NCBI GenBank assembly: GCA_013396655.1 | Contig: WBMV01004462.1 | Location: forward strand, 1 to 64,000 | Reading direction: 5' to 3' | DNA length: 64,000 nt | Source: Campylorhamphus procurvoides | Lineage: Eukaryota; Chordata; Aves; Passeriformes; Dendrocolaptidae | Shown: piece after piece, positions 46,783-61,321 of the stretch | How the letters are laid out: every line of letters starts with the position of its first letter | How positions within the stretch are numbered: the stretch's first letter is position 1 | The notes under the pieces: model-generated | Seen by the model: only the letters and a program-made list of their open reading frames with translations | What the model was told of the DNA's origin: nothing | Databases searched by the model: none | Translations under genes and position numbers: made by a program

Positions 46783-49700
46783 ATTTGGAGGAGAAAAACA
46801 AAGCCTACTAAAATAGAATATTTCTAGTTTCATGTATTCTTTTGTGATTTTGTTGTGGTTGCTAACAGCTGCTTTTCACAATGAATGACAAGAGCTGGGA
46901 ATATTTTTCTTGTGTTGAGAAGAGAATGTTTATTAATGGTTAACATCCTAGCAGCCATGTTTACTGTAACCATCCTGTGTATTCTGTTGACAGTAATACA
47001 TTTGTAGGCCAGTGTGCCTCTTTCATAAAGATATCCTAAGACAATCCTTCATTTTTGTCATTGCAACTATGTGGACTTTAGAAACATCTGGGCACAGGTA
47101 ACACACTGCTTTGATTAAGGCAAAACCAAGCTTGGTTTTTCTCAGCCTTCCTGTCCTCAGACTCAACTCTCCTTCTTGTTTCTGGTCCCCCTTCTTCACC
47201 CTCAGTTTACCAGTTGAATGGTACATCTTTTGCAGTGAGATCCTCCGAAAAGATCTAGGCAAAAATCAAAATTGGCTTTCTTTATAAAATGTAACTCCTC
47301 AGGGTGGCCTATTTTTAATATTTACAACCATCAAGGCATAGCAGTCACCCATTCTATAACAAGTATTTTCAATACAGTAGAGTTTATAAGTTCTCTGAAG
47401 TTAACTCTAACTCACCTCCATCGCACCAAGTACAAATAGCTGGTGATAAACAGAAGAGACATTTTTAGAACAAAGCATTCCTAGACAGATTTGACTCTCA
47501 GTGGCATAGCTCTGTGTCATAGTTCTTAGGCTAAAACACTAAAAGAACACTAAAGAACCAGTGTTCTTCCAGTAAAGAGAATCCCAACCTCAAATACCTG
47601 GCATTCACAGGGATGTTTTGTGCCATAGCCTCAGGGGTATAGCCCTAGCAAATACACTGAATTTTTTAATAAAGATTAAATTCCCATCTTGCAGCATGAC
47701 ACAAATTCTCCAGTCTGAATGACCTGAGCAATCGAAATGAAAACGTCAGGAGGTTTAAGAGCCTGCTATAATGAGACTCGTAGGATTAATAAACTGGGCC
47801 GGCATCAGAGCTTGAGCTTTGCATCTTTCCACTTCAGCGTTTTCCCACGAGAGGGCAATGTCATCCTTACTTTCCATTCTTCAGAAGCAGAACACATCCT
47901 GAACTCTGACACCCTGCACATTGCCTCCTCCACTGACAGCTCCATATTCTGTTTGCTGTGTTGTTCTTACATAAATAAATCTGTTTAACAATAAATGGTT
48001 TACCACCTTTAGGGAAAGGTGCGGGAATGTTAGTAACTCAGAGGCTGCTTGCTGGCAAAAGCATTGTAAGACCAGAACTTGTCCATCATTATGTAAGCCC
48101 TGAACTTGTGTGTCCCCTTAAAATCTTTTAATTTACTTTCCATACATATTTATAAGAGGAAAGCAGCTTTAGATCTTAGTGCTGGTCTCCTGTACTTAAG
48201 CAACACAATTATCAAGCAGATGAAAGGAACATGAGCCCAATATGTGACTTTTACTGATGGGGAGCTGTGGGGGTAAAAGGTTGAGAAGAAGATGGGAATT
48301 ACTGCTCTGTAATTTGGTAAGTCATCAGTGCACTGGTACGCACTTATGTAAGTTGTCCTGTAAACCAGCCTCACGTTTCATGACTTTGCTCTAAGAGCTC
48401 TTCATATATAACAGGAACAAATTCTGTGTTTGCTTTTTTGAACCCAAGGTGAGTTAGTCAAGTCCTACCCCCACCCCCTATAACCGCCAGTTTAAAGAGT
48501 GTAGTTTTTACAGCTAGTAAAAACTTTATGTTCCTTTTGCCTTTATAGGCAGATAGGACAAGACAGCAACATCATCCATCCCAGTGATACCAGGTTTTTT
48601 TCCGTCTGGTGTGTCAGCTTTGTGAGCACAACATTGCAACATCCAACTCCTCCACCTCATTCTCTCCTCACCACAGTAGATAAATGGTATTCCAGAAGAA
48701 ACACCTCAGCAGAAATCCATGCCAGAACCACATCTCTGCATCTCACAGAAGGCCTTTAATATCTTTCAGGACTGAGTCTACATGAATTACCCAAGAGAAT
48801 GTGTGTCGTGTCCAGAGACAGGTATCAGGGCTTCCTGGCTCCAGGCCTTCTCTCTTCACACAGCTCTTTGTAAAGGAAACTGTAGACCTATCCAGATGGT
48901 AAGCCTTCAACATTGCAATTGTTGAAGCTTACACTTTTCTTCCCTGAAAACATGCATGCTGCAAGTTTAAAAACCCTAATATCAAGGGATCGGGGAGAAG
49001 AGGGAAGCATTCCAGTTTGAGTTGCAGCATTCTCATTATTCTAATTGAGTTACACATTTTTTAATACCAAGGAATAGCTGCCCAAAGTGGAGAAAATACT
49101 ACAATTGGAATAATATATTTTTCTCACTGATATTCTTTTAGATTTGTTAGTTCAGGGATCAGAAGAGTACAAATTACTGATGTTTTGAAAATGCTCCCAG
49201 CAGATGCCTTTTCTGCATTTCTTGATGCCTTCTAACATTGTAAATCATGTTAATTCAGTACAGTCTTGGCTGATGTGTTTATTCATGTCCTGCAGTGGTG
49301 ATGCTCTCTGAAACAGTCAGTTGTTCCTGCAGATGTGTGATGGAAGAGGAAATTGTTGCCTGACTATGAACAAAAAGTACTGTGGTCTCTTTTGGCTGCT
49401 TTGTGGTTTCCATTGTTTGATCATCTATCTACATCCATCCAAAGCCTATTCTGGCACCTGAATAGTGCAAAAGGATTACAAGAGGGTCATAAACATCCAT
49501 ACAGTTAATATTACAATTACCATACATCTACCCTCTTGTTTTATCTTGAGGCTGTTTGTTAGTTTTATTCTCCAGTATAGTAAAAGGTCAGAACATACTT
49601 ACAGAACCATTTTTTTTTTCCTTTTCCCCCTTTTCTTTAGATTTTTTGCTTTTGAGTGTTGTATTTACTGAAAAATGCATAGGCCATTTTTTGCCACTTA

Positions 49701-50478
49701 AGTGCAATTCCTCAGTTGCTTATTATTTTCATGTTTTGTCCAGGTACAGCCTTAAAAAACTAGCACCTAAATACTAACTAAACAAACTAAATAGCCTTTC
49801 AGCAGTGTACCTATGGAATACAGCAAAATGGAGACAAATAGTTGCCTGGCAACTGGCCTGAGCTCAACTGTACTGCACGGCACACAGCTCTGCAGCAGAA
49901 GGGTACCTGTGGCACAAATGTCATCCTGGGTTCACTGGCCCTCATATGTTGCATTTAGAGGAAGTTTGATGGGGAAGAATAAGAAGTACCTTTCTTCTTC
50001 CACCTCAAATGAATCCTGTTGCTTATGTGACTTAACTTACTGCCTCATGTGGTCTTGAAACTTTAACTGTAAAGTGCGTCTTTGGGGATTAAAGTAAGTT
50101 GCTTTTACAGAACCAGTATTTCAGGTTTTTTGGATCCTGGTTTAGAGATTTGGGATCTTGGGATATCAGGAATAGATTTTCCTTTGCCTCTAGATGGTTC
50201 TGTTTTCTTAAACACTAGACTGCATTGCTAGTATGTGAAAATATAGACCATGACTTGATTATGAGACTCTCCCATCTAAATTTATCAAGTCATACTACTG
50301 TAAAAATACTTAAACAAGACAACAGAGTAGTCCAAACTGTGGCCCTCTGGTTTTGTTAAATGTTTTTTAAGCCTCCATCATTTTTGTAGACTGCCTGGAT
50401 ATGCTTCAAAACAGAACCTTTTGAAAGGAATCCTAAATGCTCTTTGGAAAATAAGGCAGTTGGAATAATCAGGTGTGG

Positions 50479-50552
50479 AGGGTTTTTGTTTGGTTGGTTT
50501 TTGTTGGGGTTTTGTCTGTTTTTTGTTGGGAATTTTGTTTGTTTGTTTGTTA
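50479..50552. repeat. G/T-rich low-complexity tract
   Basis: GGGTTTTTG, GGTTGGTTTTTG, GGGGTTTTG and (GTTT)n. It is the strand complement in character of the A/C tracts at 21.9 and 25.1 kb. Confidence 0.85.
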
Positions 50553-52445
50553 TTGAATCCTATAATCATTATTGTCTCTGTTGCTGGGAAAGAAATCTAG
50601 ACAAAGGTGTCAGTCATTCTTATTTGCACTCAGCTGATACAAGCTGACATGTTTTCATTTTGTCTTTCATTACAGTAGAGGAATGCAAATGTGCATTTTG
50701 TTCTGTTCTTTAAACAGAGCACAATACTGAGCTGGGAAATACTCAGTCTGAAAATAATGATTTATGAGGATATATATATATAATGGCAAATGCCTTTGAC
50801 AGAAGGTCTGCAAATATAGCACACTTTTATAGTTCTAGGTTTCTGAAGTCTCTGGATTTTATTTTTATTTCTTTTAATTACATCAGTATTTATCTGACAG
50901 TTTGAAACAGAAAATATAGGTATAGAAAGAGAGAATGCAAAAGAAATTTTATTTCTTTAAAACATTTGCAGTAAAAGAGATAAAAGATGTGTACAACAGA
51001 TCATTTAGCCTGTAACAATAACCTGCTGGTTGTTCCTGGTGCAATGGTCCCTACAGATGCTGCCGTTATCCTTCAGAAACAACATACTAAATTATTAAAG
51101 CCCTGTGATAGTATCATAACTCACTGTTTTCCTAACATACAAGTAGCAGAGACAAGTCTTTCTTGCCAAATCCCAGTCCTGCCTGTCTTCTGTTTATCAT
51201 GTCCTCTCCTAGAGCACCACTGACAGTTCCTTCCCACTGTTATTTACCCACTTCCCCATCTTCCAACGGGTGGGTGTTGCTGCACTAGAGGATATACTTA
51301 TGATCCTCTTTTCCAGTGATAATCAGTAAGTGGTTACCTCTGGAGTGATGCAGAAGACATGGCAGTGTTCTCTTACTTCTGCACTAGGAGCTGGAATTGT
51401 GCAGGTCTGAGTATTCTCTCTCTGATGGGTGTCAGATGGGGAAGTCATAGCTGTGTTTCTCAAAATGGTAAGCCACAACACAGTACTGCACAAAAGTGGG
51501 TTGAGCATAACAGACAGTGCCTGTAAGTGCAAATTAAAAAGTGATTTCCAATGACCTATATTGACAGTAACAGCGAGACGTTTTGTCACCATAGGAAAGT
51601 CTTCTGACACATGCTGCCAGGTGTTTCTCTTTGGTGGTTAGCCCCTGTGAGTTTCTACCATTTACTGGAGCCTTGCTTGAATCTTGAGCATAGGCTACTT
51701 CTCTTCTGCTCACTACTTGGTCAATGCTTTTCTGGAGAAGCACAACAGAGCATTTTGCCTATAGAGAGATCAGAACTTGATGACTGGAGGATGGGAGCAG
51801 ACATCAGGTTCCTGGGGAAAAGAAAGACCAGCAACAACAAGCATGTTAAAAGAGCTCTGTGCTTCAGGGTTTTTTTGATGAAGACATCATTGCAGTAGGA
51901 TTAATATGCAAGAGTGCACTCAAAGACCCACATCCTGCACATCTTGAAAAACATCCATGTCTGGGAGAAAATACTTCCTTGTTATGTGCTTTGTGCACCA
52001 AGGATCAATGCTTTGCTTAGAGCCTACAGTGGTGAAGGCAATTCATTGCTAGCCTTTGGAATTTGGATCAGATGGATTACACTTAACAATTAAAATCAAC
52101 AGCTGATTAAGACTGTGATTACTGTGACTCAGAGTACCTTAACAATGTAAACTGCCTACAAGATGAAGCCTCAGCATTCTCAAGGAGGTTTGTTATTTTT
52201 GTGATCTGGACTGTGTGAGCTCTCCAAAAATATAGTGTGAATATAAGAAAGCTGTGTCATGACCTTTATTATATAGAAATAAAGTTCTATTTTTCTCAGA
52301 GAGGGTTTTTTTTTGTTTGTAGAAAGCAATGAGCTCATCCTATTGTATATTCTGCAGTATGTGTGGCATTCCCAGGGACATCTTGGGAAGAATAGGTGAC
52401 AGTTTAAAAACTGTGGCTGTAGTGAGATGAAAATGGAAGGCAGTT

Positions 52446-52480
52446 TCCATTATATATATTATATAATGTATATATATTAT
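52446..52480. repeat. TA-rich palindromic stretch
   Basis: TATATATATTATATAATG followed by TATATATATTATT can fold on itself; only A and T plus a single G. Confidence 0.75.
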
Positions 52481-55400
52481 TCCTTTATATGCAGAGTCTG
52501 TTTTATGACTGAAGAGACAATGAGAATCACTGTCTCTTAAGGGAAAGCTGCATGAACCAGTGATCGGGGAAGATACCCAAAACCATACTGGTTTATTTTC
52601 TTTCCAGTTCCTGAAATTCACTTGCTCTGTCACCTTGAACATATCTTCCAGCTGCTGTTTTCCGTGAATTAAATGTGGTTGACATTTTTTCCATTAAACA
52701 CAACTTGAAATAAAGGAATAAAAAAATGTGGAAAATATTTTAGGAAAAAAAGATGACCTGTTTTGCTCATGTAGGTACTGTAGAAGCAGGCCTTACCTTT
52801 TCCCTTAGTTTTATGCTATTAAAACTTTATAATAAAGTTGAGAGGAGATTCTTTCTGTTTCCCAGATTTTAACACCTTTTGCTCCTCTCACTTCCCAAGA
52901 CCTATTTTAAAACTTCTGGCATAGATGTAGCATAGTACCACAATTTTAAATTGAAAAAAAGAAAGCCACAAGAAAAACCACTTTTGAAATGCACATCATA
53001 ATACTTGTACCCCATTGCCTTCTCTCCAAGTTGAAGTAAATGAGAATGAGTCTGGGCGGTAAACTTTTTCTGAGAGATGGATTCCCTAGTCAGTCATAGC
53101 AATGCTGTGTCATTCCAACCCTTGTAAGATACGATTTCCTTGCTGCAAAGTAGAGAGATGGCTCTGTGCTCTGCTCCTGTTCCTGGGTTCCTCTGGAAGT
53201 TATGAACTGCAGCATATGAACAGAGGGGATGGTGCTGATGGCTGCTTATGGCAGGAGTGACACTGCCATGTCTCCTCCCTTTCTGCTCTCATTGTGGCAG
53301 ACGACCAGGTGCAGGTGACTGCTTCCTTGACTGCCAGCCACAGAATTGAATCCAGACAACAGCAAAAACAGGACTTGTGTTTCCTCTATTAAATGATTTA
53401 TTTGCTCCATGAAGAGCTGACAAGCGATCAGACCTTCTGCAGATGATTTTGAAATTTTGCAGCTGTTGGAAAAGATCTGTGTGGCATCCCATGTTAAAAA
53501 TTCTAAGTGGATCTCATGATATCTTAGCATCTGTAAGATCTTAGATGCACAGAATCAACAGAGATAAGAAAACTGACCTCCCCTCTTACTGTACATGCAG
53601 GCTAAAGTATCCATTGGGTAGCTGTAAAGAAACTTGTGCTGCACTTACAGGACTGACCTTCTCACTTCTATTTACCTGACTTCAAAATAATTTTATTTGT
53701 TTGTTCTTTTCTGAATTCAACAAAATGAGTACATTGATTAGCCTCTAAAGGAGAAATCTGTGGCTCAAATACAGTGTAAAAACTATAATAACACTCTTGT
53801 TTTTCCTCTCTAGCTGACCAGAAGGTGTAGAGCTTTCTTCCTTTGATGGGAAGTCTGTCTGAGCAGCTATTTCACTCCATGGTTGTCGTCTCCCCTTCCC
53901 CTATCCCTGCTCCAGTTTTCTGCAGCCAGTCCATCCCTGGTAAGGGCAGTCTCATCTGTGCTGTGAAAGATGATGTGGAGCTGCACACACAAAGACAGCC
54001 TTCCACTAGAGACTCTAAAAAACTGAAAAGCAGCATCCTTAATGAAAGGTATAATTTCAGACCATCTCCAGAGCCTAGCCACTACTGACATGAAGAAAGC
54101 TAGGGGAACCTCCTTCCTTACTCCAGGATGGGCACTATATGGTATTGCTTTAGGAGAAAAAGTAGATAAGATGTTATTTCTTCTTGTTTTTTAAAAGAAG
54201 AATGAAAAAGTATTTAATTAGTTTCATCAACTGTGATGCTTGATATTGCAACCATTCTTTTCTTGTCAGTGCATTTTTATTATATGTTAATATTATCTGT
54301 GACATGTTTTTTCCCCACAACATGATGGCAAGATATGGACCGTACTTTCAGTGAATGTACTCTGACTAGAAGAAGTGCAGCATATATGTTGAACCACTGC
54401 CTGAGAGAATGCTCTAGGCTTGTGGCAAAGTCAGGATGAGGAGATTCAGTGTCAGTCTTGTCACTGTGAATGCATGTTACCTCAACACCAATTCAAGGAT
54501 AAGAATAAGCTATCACAAAAAACACAGTAGTTCTACTACACAGTTGTAAATTGTTCTCTTATGTCCTGGGTGTGAAACAGCACACAAAATGGCAGCTGCT
54601 CTTTGAAGAACAGTTTGAAGGATTCATGAATCACTAATATCTGCATGACACTGCCTCTATCATACAGAACATGATTTAACCATTTTCTTCACACTGTGCT
54701 TCTTGAGGCAGACAGTTTTCTTGACAGAAAAGCAAGTGCTACTGGGCTGACCATGCCTTTTTTGAGTGGTGGGGTATTGGGGTTCTCAAAGTGTCTTGAG
54801 CTATGGTTCAGCTCTGAGAAAAGGAATTTGAGAAGTGGCTGAAAGACCTACTTCTTGAGAATTCAGTTAATTCTGAAAAAAATAAGTCACAACAAAATCC
54901 ACACAAGCTGTAGTAACACTCAAGAATTGTTGACAACTATATGTGTAAGGTTTGTGTACTAATAGCTCAGTTCATGTTTTGGATGACTCATGATAGGCAA
55001 ATCATTTATTTCCAATATTTCTATGTTGTTTTTAGCATTATACGAAATATCCCTTGCTTAGATAATTCCTCTGAAAGCAGACATAAATTTAACAAGAAAA
55101 ACACATCTCAAGTGATATATTTGGCTCTTGGAGTACTTTTATTTAAAAAAAAATGCCTATGAGTCAATAGAGACTAAGAGCTTTGCATAGATCACAGAGT
55201 GAATCAGTGATTCAACTGAAATATGATGATTGACTGTCCATTCTCTTTTTTATCCGAACTATTAGATCCTCCAGCCAGTACAAACAGTCTGCATAACTTG
55301 GTAAAGAGGTTAAAATGTCAGGTTGAGTTCATTTTAAATTGACCGAGCCATTTACGGAATGTAAACTCTATGATGAAGTTTGTATTGAACTACAGATCTT

Positions 55401-56608
55401 CAAAACAGTTCAGTACTGACACAAAACTGATTTGGACAACAAGCTATGGCTGTCTGATAGATACAGGCCAACAATGTAGGTGGACCTTCTAATCTTCTGG
55501 TGGAACGTCTACACTGATTTACTATCTCCATACAACAGACGTGCTCCATTCTCACCAAAAAAGTTAAACCCAAATTACTGCATTGGGATTAGTTAATACT
55601 CAGCCCTGCTAAGCAGGACTTGTTGGAGTATATAAAAATAAAACTACTCGATCAGCTATTAAAAATGATGAAGGAACACTCATGATGTTTATGCAATTTA
55701 GCATAATGAAGCAATACTCTGCAAAATAGATAAAGGGATGCAGGGATAAAGGGATACTGCTCTTAGTGGGAGTTGTTGCACCCTGTACACTTCAGATCAA
55801 TACAGCTTGCATTCAGAGCAGTTAAGGCAGGGTGGCATTGACTTTAGCATCTACTATCTCTCACAGACATAATCCATCTTTAGATAAGGTCGTTGTAAAT
55901 ATGAGAACTAAATGCCTTAATTTCTGCCTCTTTTTTTTTGCTCTGTACTTTCTTTCATCTAGAAACATGGAAATTTCTGTTATGAACTAGTCTCTGCTAT
56001 CAATCTCCCAATCTGATAAACAACAGAGACAGATAAACAACTGGAAAAGGAAGTCTGCTTGGTTTTGTATGGTTTCTGAGAACTGCAGACAAAAAGCCTG
56101 TGTGTGCTTTCTTTTCAGTTAAGGATCAATCCTGCACCGATGCTCCAAAGTCCTTCTTTTCTCATAAACTACACTGAAGATTAGAGCAAAACTATGGCAA
56201 AAGACAAACCTGGTTTAAAGCCAGGTCTCTGGTTGTACAAACTGTGTGCATACAGCAAAATCAAATCCTTTGATCATTGAAAGCTACTTAGCCAGTCAAA
56301 GGCTTTGAAACCAACACAGGCACCTAGGCCAAATCCAGCACTTGGAGCAGGATTACCCGTTTGCTACCTACTCACTTCTTGAGATTCTTGCAGTCCTACA
56401 ACAGCTACAAATTGGAAAGACATCCTGCAGACACTTGTACATCTCTACAGGTATGTCTGGAGCTGCCCATGTCTGACAAGCAGCTGGGCAGCCATCTCTT
56501 CCTGGGGACCTTGCTGCTCTCCTCTGTGGGGACAACACTGGATGGCTGTCCCAGAACCCTGCTCCAGGTCACTACAGAGAAGAGGAGAGGGTCTGTCACA
56601 GTGTCTAT

Positions 56609-56689
56609 GGGGTTTTGGGGTTTTCTGTGTCCAGAGGGGCACATGCTGTAAAACACCCTAGCGGGGTGCATGCTGTAAAACACCCTAGA
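56609..56689 (+). repeat. (GGGGTTTT)2 followed by a 27-bp tandem repeat
   Basis: GGGGTTTTGGGGTTTT lies at 56609-56624. A 27-bp unit (GGGGCACATGCTGTAAAACA and on to CCCTAGC) at 56636-56662 is then repeated at 56663-56689 with about three changes. Confidence 0.85.
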
Positions 56690-59209
56690 TGTCAACTGCA
56701 GCTGTGAGGAGCCTGTAAGAGAGAATCCCTGAGTAGCCATTTTATTCATAACTGGTTTTTTGTCCATAAAGCATTAGGCGTAATGACAGAAATCCACATT
56801 CTCTTGCTCAGTAAGAGATGTAGAGGCAAAGATAGCTCTTTCTCTTGCATTTTTTTCTCATGTCCTGACACCAAAAAGCATAAACAATTTCTTTTTCTTC
56901 ACAAGAACTCTGAAAGGAGACTTTAAAACTCTCCTGACTGCCCTTCGTGTCTTTCAGTCAGCCTTGTCTGAGTTTTCTCTTCATCATGACCACATTTCTT
57001 ACAGACACCAAGCAATCTTATAACCTCATCCCTACCTTGTCCTGGTTGACCTTTCAGATTGAGAAAGGAGAATGGTAAAAACTCCAAGCAGCTCTCAAAA
57101 TGGAAGTGAACAAGAAGAATAGCATAAAATTTCCATGTAAGCAAAATGAAATCAATTAGATATGTAAACTAGAGCAGCAGTTTACACTCTCACCCCTCTC
57201 CTCTCCCCTCTCAGAATATGCTGGGAGAATGGAAGTTACTCTTTTCTTTCTCCTTCTTCTGCACAGTCAGATTGTTTTCCATTGCACAGCTGGAATGGTA
57301 ATCCTCTTCTCTCTGTTATTTTTATTCTCTCCCTCAGGCCTGGTCCAAAACACATTTAAATTAAGATAATTAATAAAGTCTTTTGTGTCTGACATAATGA
57401 GTCTATGTCAGCAAAATTCAGTCTCCAGCAAGAATTGCAAGAGATGTTGTGACATCAGGAGTAAATTACTCTTTGAAACACTTCAGAGAAAAACAGTCTG
57501 CCGATTTATGACTGGTTTACAGTTAAAGCTTTGAGTTGGATGTTTTAGAGTACTTTTTATTTCTGAAAAAATGCAATCATTTCCAAGCAGCAGGAATGTT
57601 TTTTAGTAATATCATTTAAAATAATCAGGGCATTTAAACCTGCAGTTAGCCCCAGTAAAACACAGTAAATACACTAATGAGGAATTGGAATTTTCCACTA
57701 TTGCAAGCATCAAGGCACCTTTCTGTCAGAGAGCTTGATGACATTCAGAAGTTAACCTAAACATTACCAAAAAAGGACAGTAAGGAAGCAAGGCAGTATT
57801 AGATGTTAAAGAGCACTCCTGCCATTGTGGGCATTGTTTCTTTAATTTTCCCATGATGGTGGAAAATAGCCAGAAATATAGAATATTATGCAAAACCTGA
57901 GGAGAAGAGACTGAATTTACTAGTATTTCAAGAAAGTAATAACCTGCTGAACCTGTAATGAGTCATTTGTACTGGATGTTAAAAGATTGTTGTGGCATGA
58001 AAAATACATACACTTGCCTCAGTGTGTTGTTGCAGCACATACACTACTTGAAATGATTTATTCTGACCTTGATTTAATCAAGAAGTAGTCAAGAAGAAAT
58101 CCTGGTAGAGTTATATCAGACCAACAGTGTGCTACGGAAGGGGGAAAAAAAGTTGGTTTTCCTTCTGTTTTTTTCAAAATATGCCCTAGTATTTCATAAA
58201 GTCTGAAGTAAAAGAAAAAGGATAAAATGGATGGCAGTGTACCAACTACACAACCATCTGAGCAATTAAGGCATAGTCAAGGGAGAAAAAGGCAGACTGG
58301 ATAAATCTAAGAGCAGGACCTGGCCCTCAGCCACAAGGTACAAAATGTCTTGTATGAGGATGGGGCAAGACTGCACAGGAAGCAATGCAGCTTAACATGC
58401 TGGGACTTACTGGTGCTAAATTAACACATGGAGCATTTGTTTAAGCAGATGTAAATTAACCACGAGGTTACAGCTTTCAACAGCTATTAGCACAGATCAT
58501 AATTTTATTCAGTGTCAAGAAACAGCAACAGACATGAAATAAGGGATAGAATAGGCCAGTAATTTGCATGCTTCCTTGGGAGTTAGTAATAGCAAGCTAT
58601 CTCTGGGCCACATCTGCCAGTGCCTCATAGGGATGACATGTTCTTACTTCAACTCACAACACCACCAAAGATTTGCTCCCAGACAATGCTCAAATACCTG
58701 AGAAAAGGTGTCTAAATAAAGTTCAAGTCATTCTGTGAATGATCTTATACCTTCTGGAAAGTCCCAAGCCTGGTATGCTTTGCTATACCAGAAACATTCC
58801 TTTGGCAAGCTATATCCATCTTAAAAAAGAAAAAAGTCCTTGGCCATCATCAGCCTAAGAACTTGCAGTTGCTCTGTGTAGGACATAAATATAATCAAAA
58901 CCAGCAGCACTTTTTCTCCACTTCCTCAAACAAGCACTTTCCAATTTTATGCTAACATATCTGACTCTGCTTCCCAATGCTGTGCATTCCTTGCACTTCC
59001 CAAATCACAGCCCCTGGCACTTTTTACAGTTACTTTGCTCTTGTTGCCTGCCTCTCTGTCTCCCTGCCTTTCCTGCAGGGTTTGAAATGCTGTGCTTTTA
59101 ATGGTAGGAGATCTTTGCTGATGTGTAACTTCTTTTCCTCTCTGAGGGTAAGCAATTAATAAGATGATGATTGCAGTCGTCTCCTGTATAGTTCTTACCA
59201 TGAGTGACA

Positions 59210-59238
59210 TGATGTTTAAGGGGTTGTCTTAAACATCA
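59210..59238. repeat. Inverted repeat (11-bp arms, 7-bp loop)
   Basis: TGATGTTTAAG at 59210-59220 is the exact reverse complement of CTTAAACATCA at 59228-59238, with GGGTTGT between. Outside it, CCATGA (about 59199) and its partner TCATGG pair again after a short offset. Confidence 0.85.
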
Positions 59239-61304
59239 GTCATGGCATTTCCTAATGACTTGTGTTTTGCTTGATAAATTAGGTGTATTTTCAGTAAGGC
59301 AATGAAGACATAAGATTTAGCAGCTTCTTATTTCATTACCTGAAATGCAAAATTACTTTGTAGCTGAACGCAGAAAACTTCAATTAGCATGCCAGGCTAT
59401 TACAGTGGAAGATTATGAAAATGCCTTCTGGAAGGAGGCAGGAAAAGAACAATATAAACAATAACATGGAAATATGTTCAGTTTTTAACTCTGTCACTTC
59501 TTCAAAGTCCACTGTACAGAGTGACAAAGTGGGTAGTCATACAACTCAATGCTTGGGAAGGCATTCCAACCCTTGGGAAAGGTGAGAACGTGTCCTAGGG
59601 GAGAAGGCTGGTGAATAGCAGAGGGACACAGCACCGCAAAAATATTCCTTGCTCATCAAGATGCCCTTAAAGAAACTAGAACATGGAGAAACTTCTATCC
59701 TTGCAAAGAAGATATAGCTTTACTTGTCCATTTCCTCCTCCACATCCTGCAAAGCACGAAGCCTCTAGGGATGGCTAAGCCTATGTTTTCAAGAAATCAA
59801 AGAAGTGAAATAGTTTTAAACTCAGAGTAACCTTGGTCAGAGCACAGGAGAATACAAGTGTGACCATGGGCTGGACTCTGCTGAAATCAGTACATGAACT
59901 CCAGACCAGGACCATTCTTCTAAGATGTCACAGATTTTTAGGAAACAACAAGGACTTGAGAATGACTGTATCCCTTTCAAAGCTGGAAAGTAGAGTTGAT
60001 CGTTTGCCAAGGGTCTTCTTCAGTGGTAACTGATAAGTAAATTGTAAATGCACTGACTCCAAATGTGCTGGAGATGTGGGAGACAGAAGTGGAGAAGTGA
60101 AGAAAGGAGAAGCATAAACCAAACACATTGGGAACCGATACTGCTGGATGAATGTCAGGTTTATAAAAATGACAGTTTTTTAACACTGGCTTTTTGTATC
60201 ACAGTAAAAATACATTTAAGGACAGCACTGAGACATTCAGTGTTGTGAACAGTTCCTGATTTAGCCTTTAAGAAAATATAAATAAGCTCTATTAATCTCA
60301 CCATTATATATTTGCATTTGAGGACAATCTCACTGAATTCAGGCCATTAGTCACCTATAGCTGGAAGCTAAGACCTGAAACATATGCACTATACTCATGA
60401 AATGTAGTATTAATCTGGACATGCAGATTTCTCTGTTTTCCATTACAAACAATTTCTGTCCATGTTTTTGAATCACACAAGGACTTTGAATTTTAAAAAA
60501 CTAGCTTTGGTTACTAAGAAAGAATGGGTTTTTTCCATTTTGTGTTTCCTCTCCAGCATGTGCCTGATCATTGCTGACTCTAGTAAGCAGAATTATCATC
60601 AATGAAATTCTTGCAAAGCACTTTTTACAATGCAAAAGGTTTGTTGTTTTTTTTTAATACACTCCTATTCAGAGGGAGAAAGATATTGATGTTGTCCATT
60701 TATAGGGCTGAGAAATGCAAAGGAAAAAAACATCATTGAGCATATGCATATAAACCAGCTTGAAAATAACACTTTCCCCTGATATTGTCACTGGCAGCTC
60801 TCACATTTTGTACAGCCCATAATCATCTGACTGATAAACCTAAAACATTGTCTTAGGAATTTTCATAAAGGGTACCCAGGAACCTCTTTCATTGCAACTG
60901 AAGTGATATTTCCAATGGGTGAATGGTATAACTTCATATCAAAGGTCTGAGGGAGGGTGGGTACAGTGTTAAAAATAAAGATAAATCTTCAATTTTTTGT
61001 TAAGGAAGATTTATTTTAGCAGAACGTTTTTAGTACAGGTGTCAAAATAAAATATCGTATTGGAGTCTAGATTGACTGTTTTGTTACATCAGATGATTAT
61101 GGTTTTCATGATTTTGTGTCAATTTAGATCATGAATGGTACTTTTGCTACTGTGTTTCCCCAAGGACACAAATTGCTTTTTGATCAAGTTAATGGTTTAA
61201 ATTTTCCAGTACTGATCAGAATTATCAATATTAATAGAGATTGGTAATTTATTTTCCTTAATATTTTGCAAAAGAATTCTAACCAAATACAATACTAACT
61301 GGGC

Positions 61305-61321
61305 GGGGGGGGGGGGGGGGG
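61305..61321 (+). repeat. Poly-G run (17 G)
   Basis: Seventeen consecutive G after GGGC, in otherwise AT-rich DNA. Confidence 0.95.

Larger units (their letters stand above)
45171..56600. other. Intergenic DNA without recognised genes
   Basis: It is AT-rich with GC-richer islands at about 45.38-46.28 kb and 47.73-47.95 kb. Included are a (CA)n at 46747-46782, a TA-rich palindromic stretch at 52446-52480 and a GT-rich tract at 50479-50552. The 45.4-46.3 kb piece may be a decayed repeat, but I cannot classify it. No exon with convincing splice sites and conserved residues was found. Confidence 0.5.
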
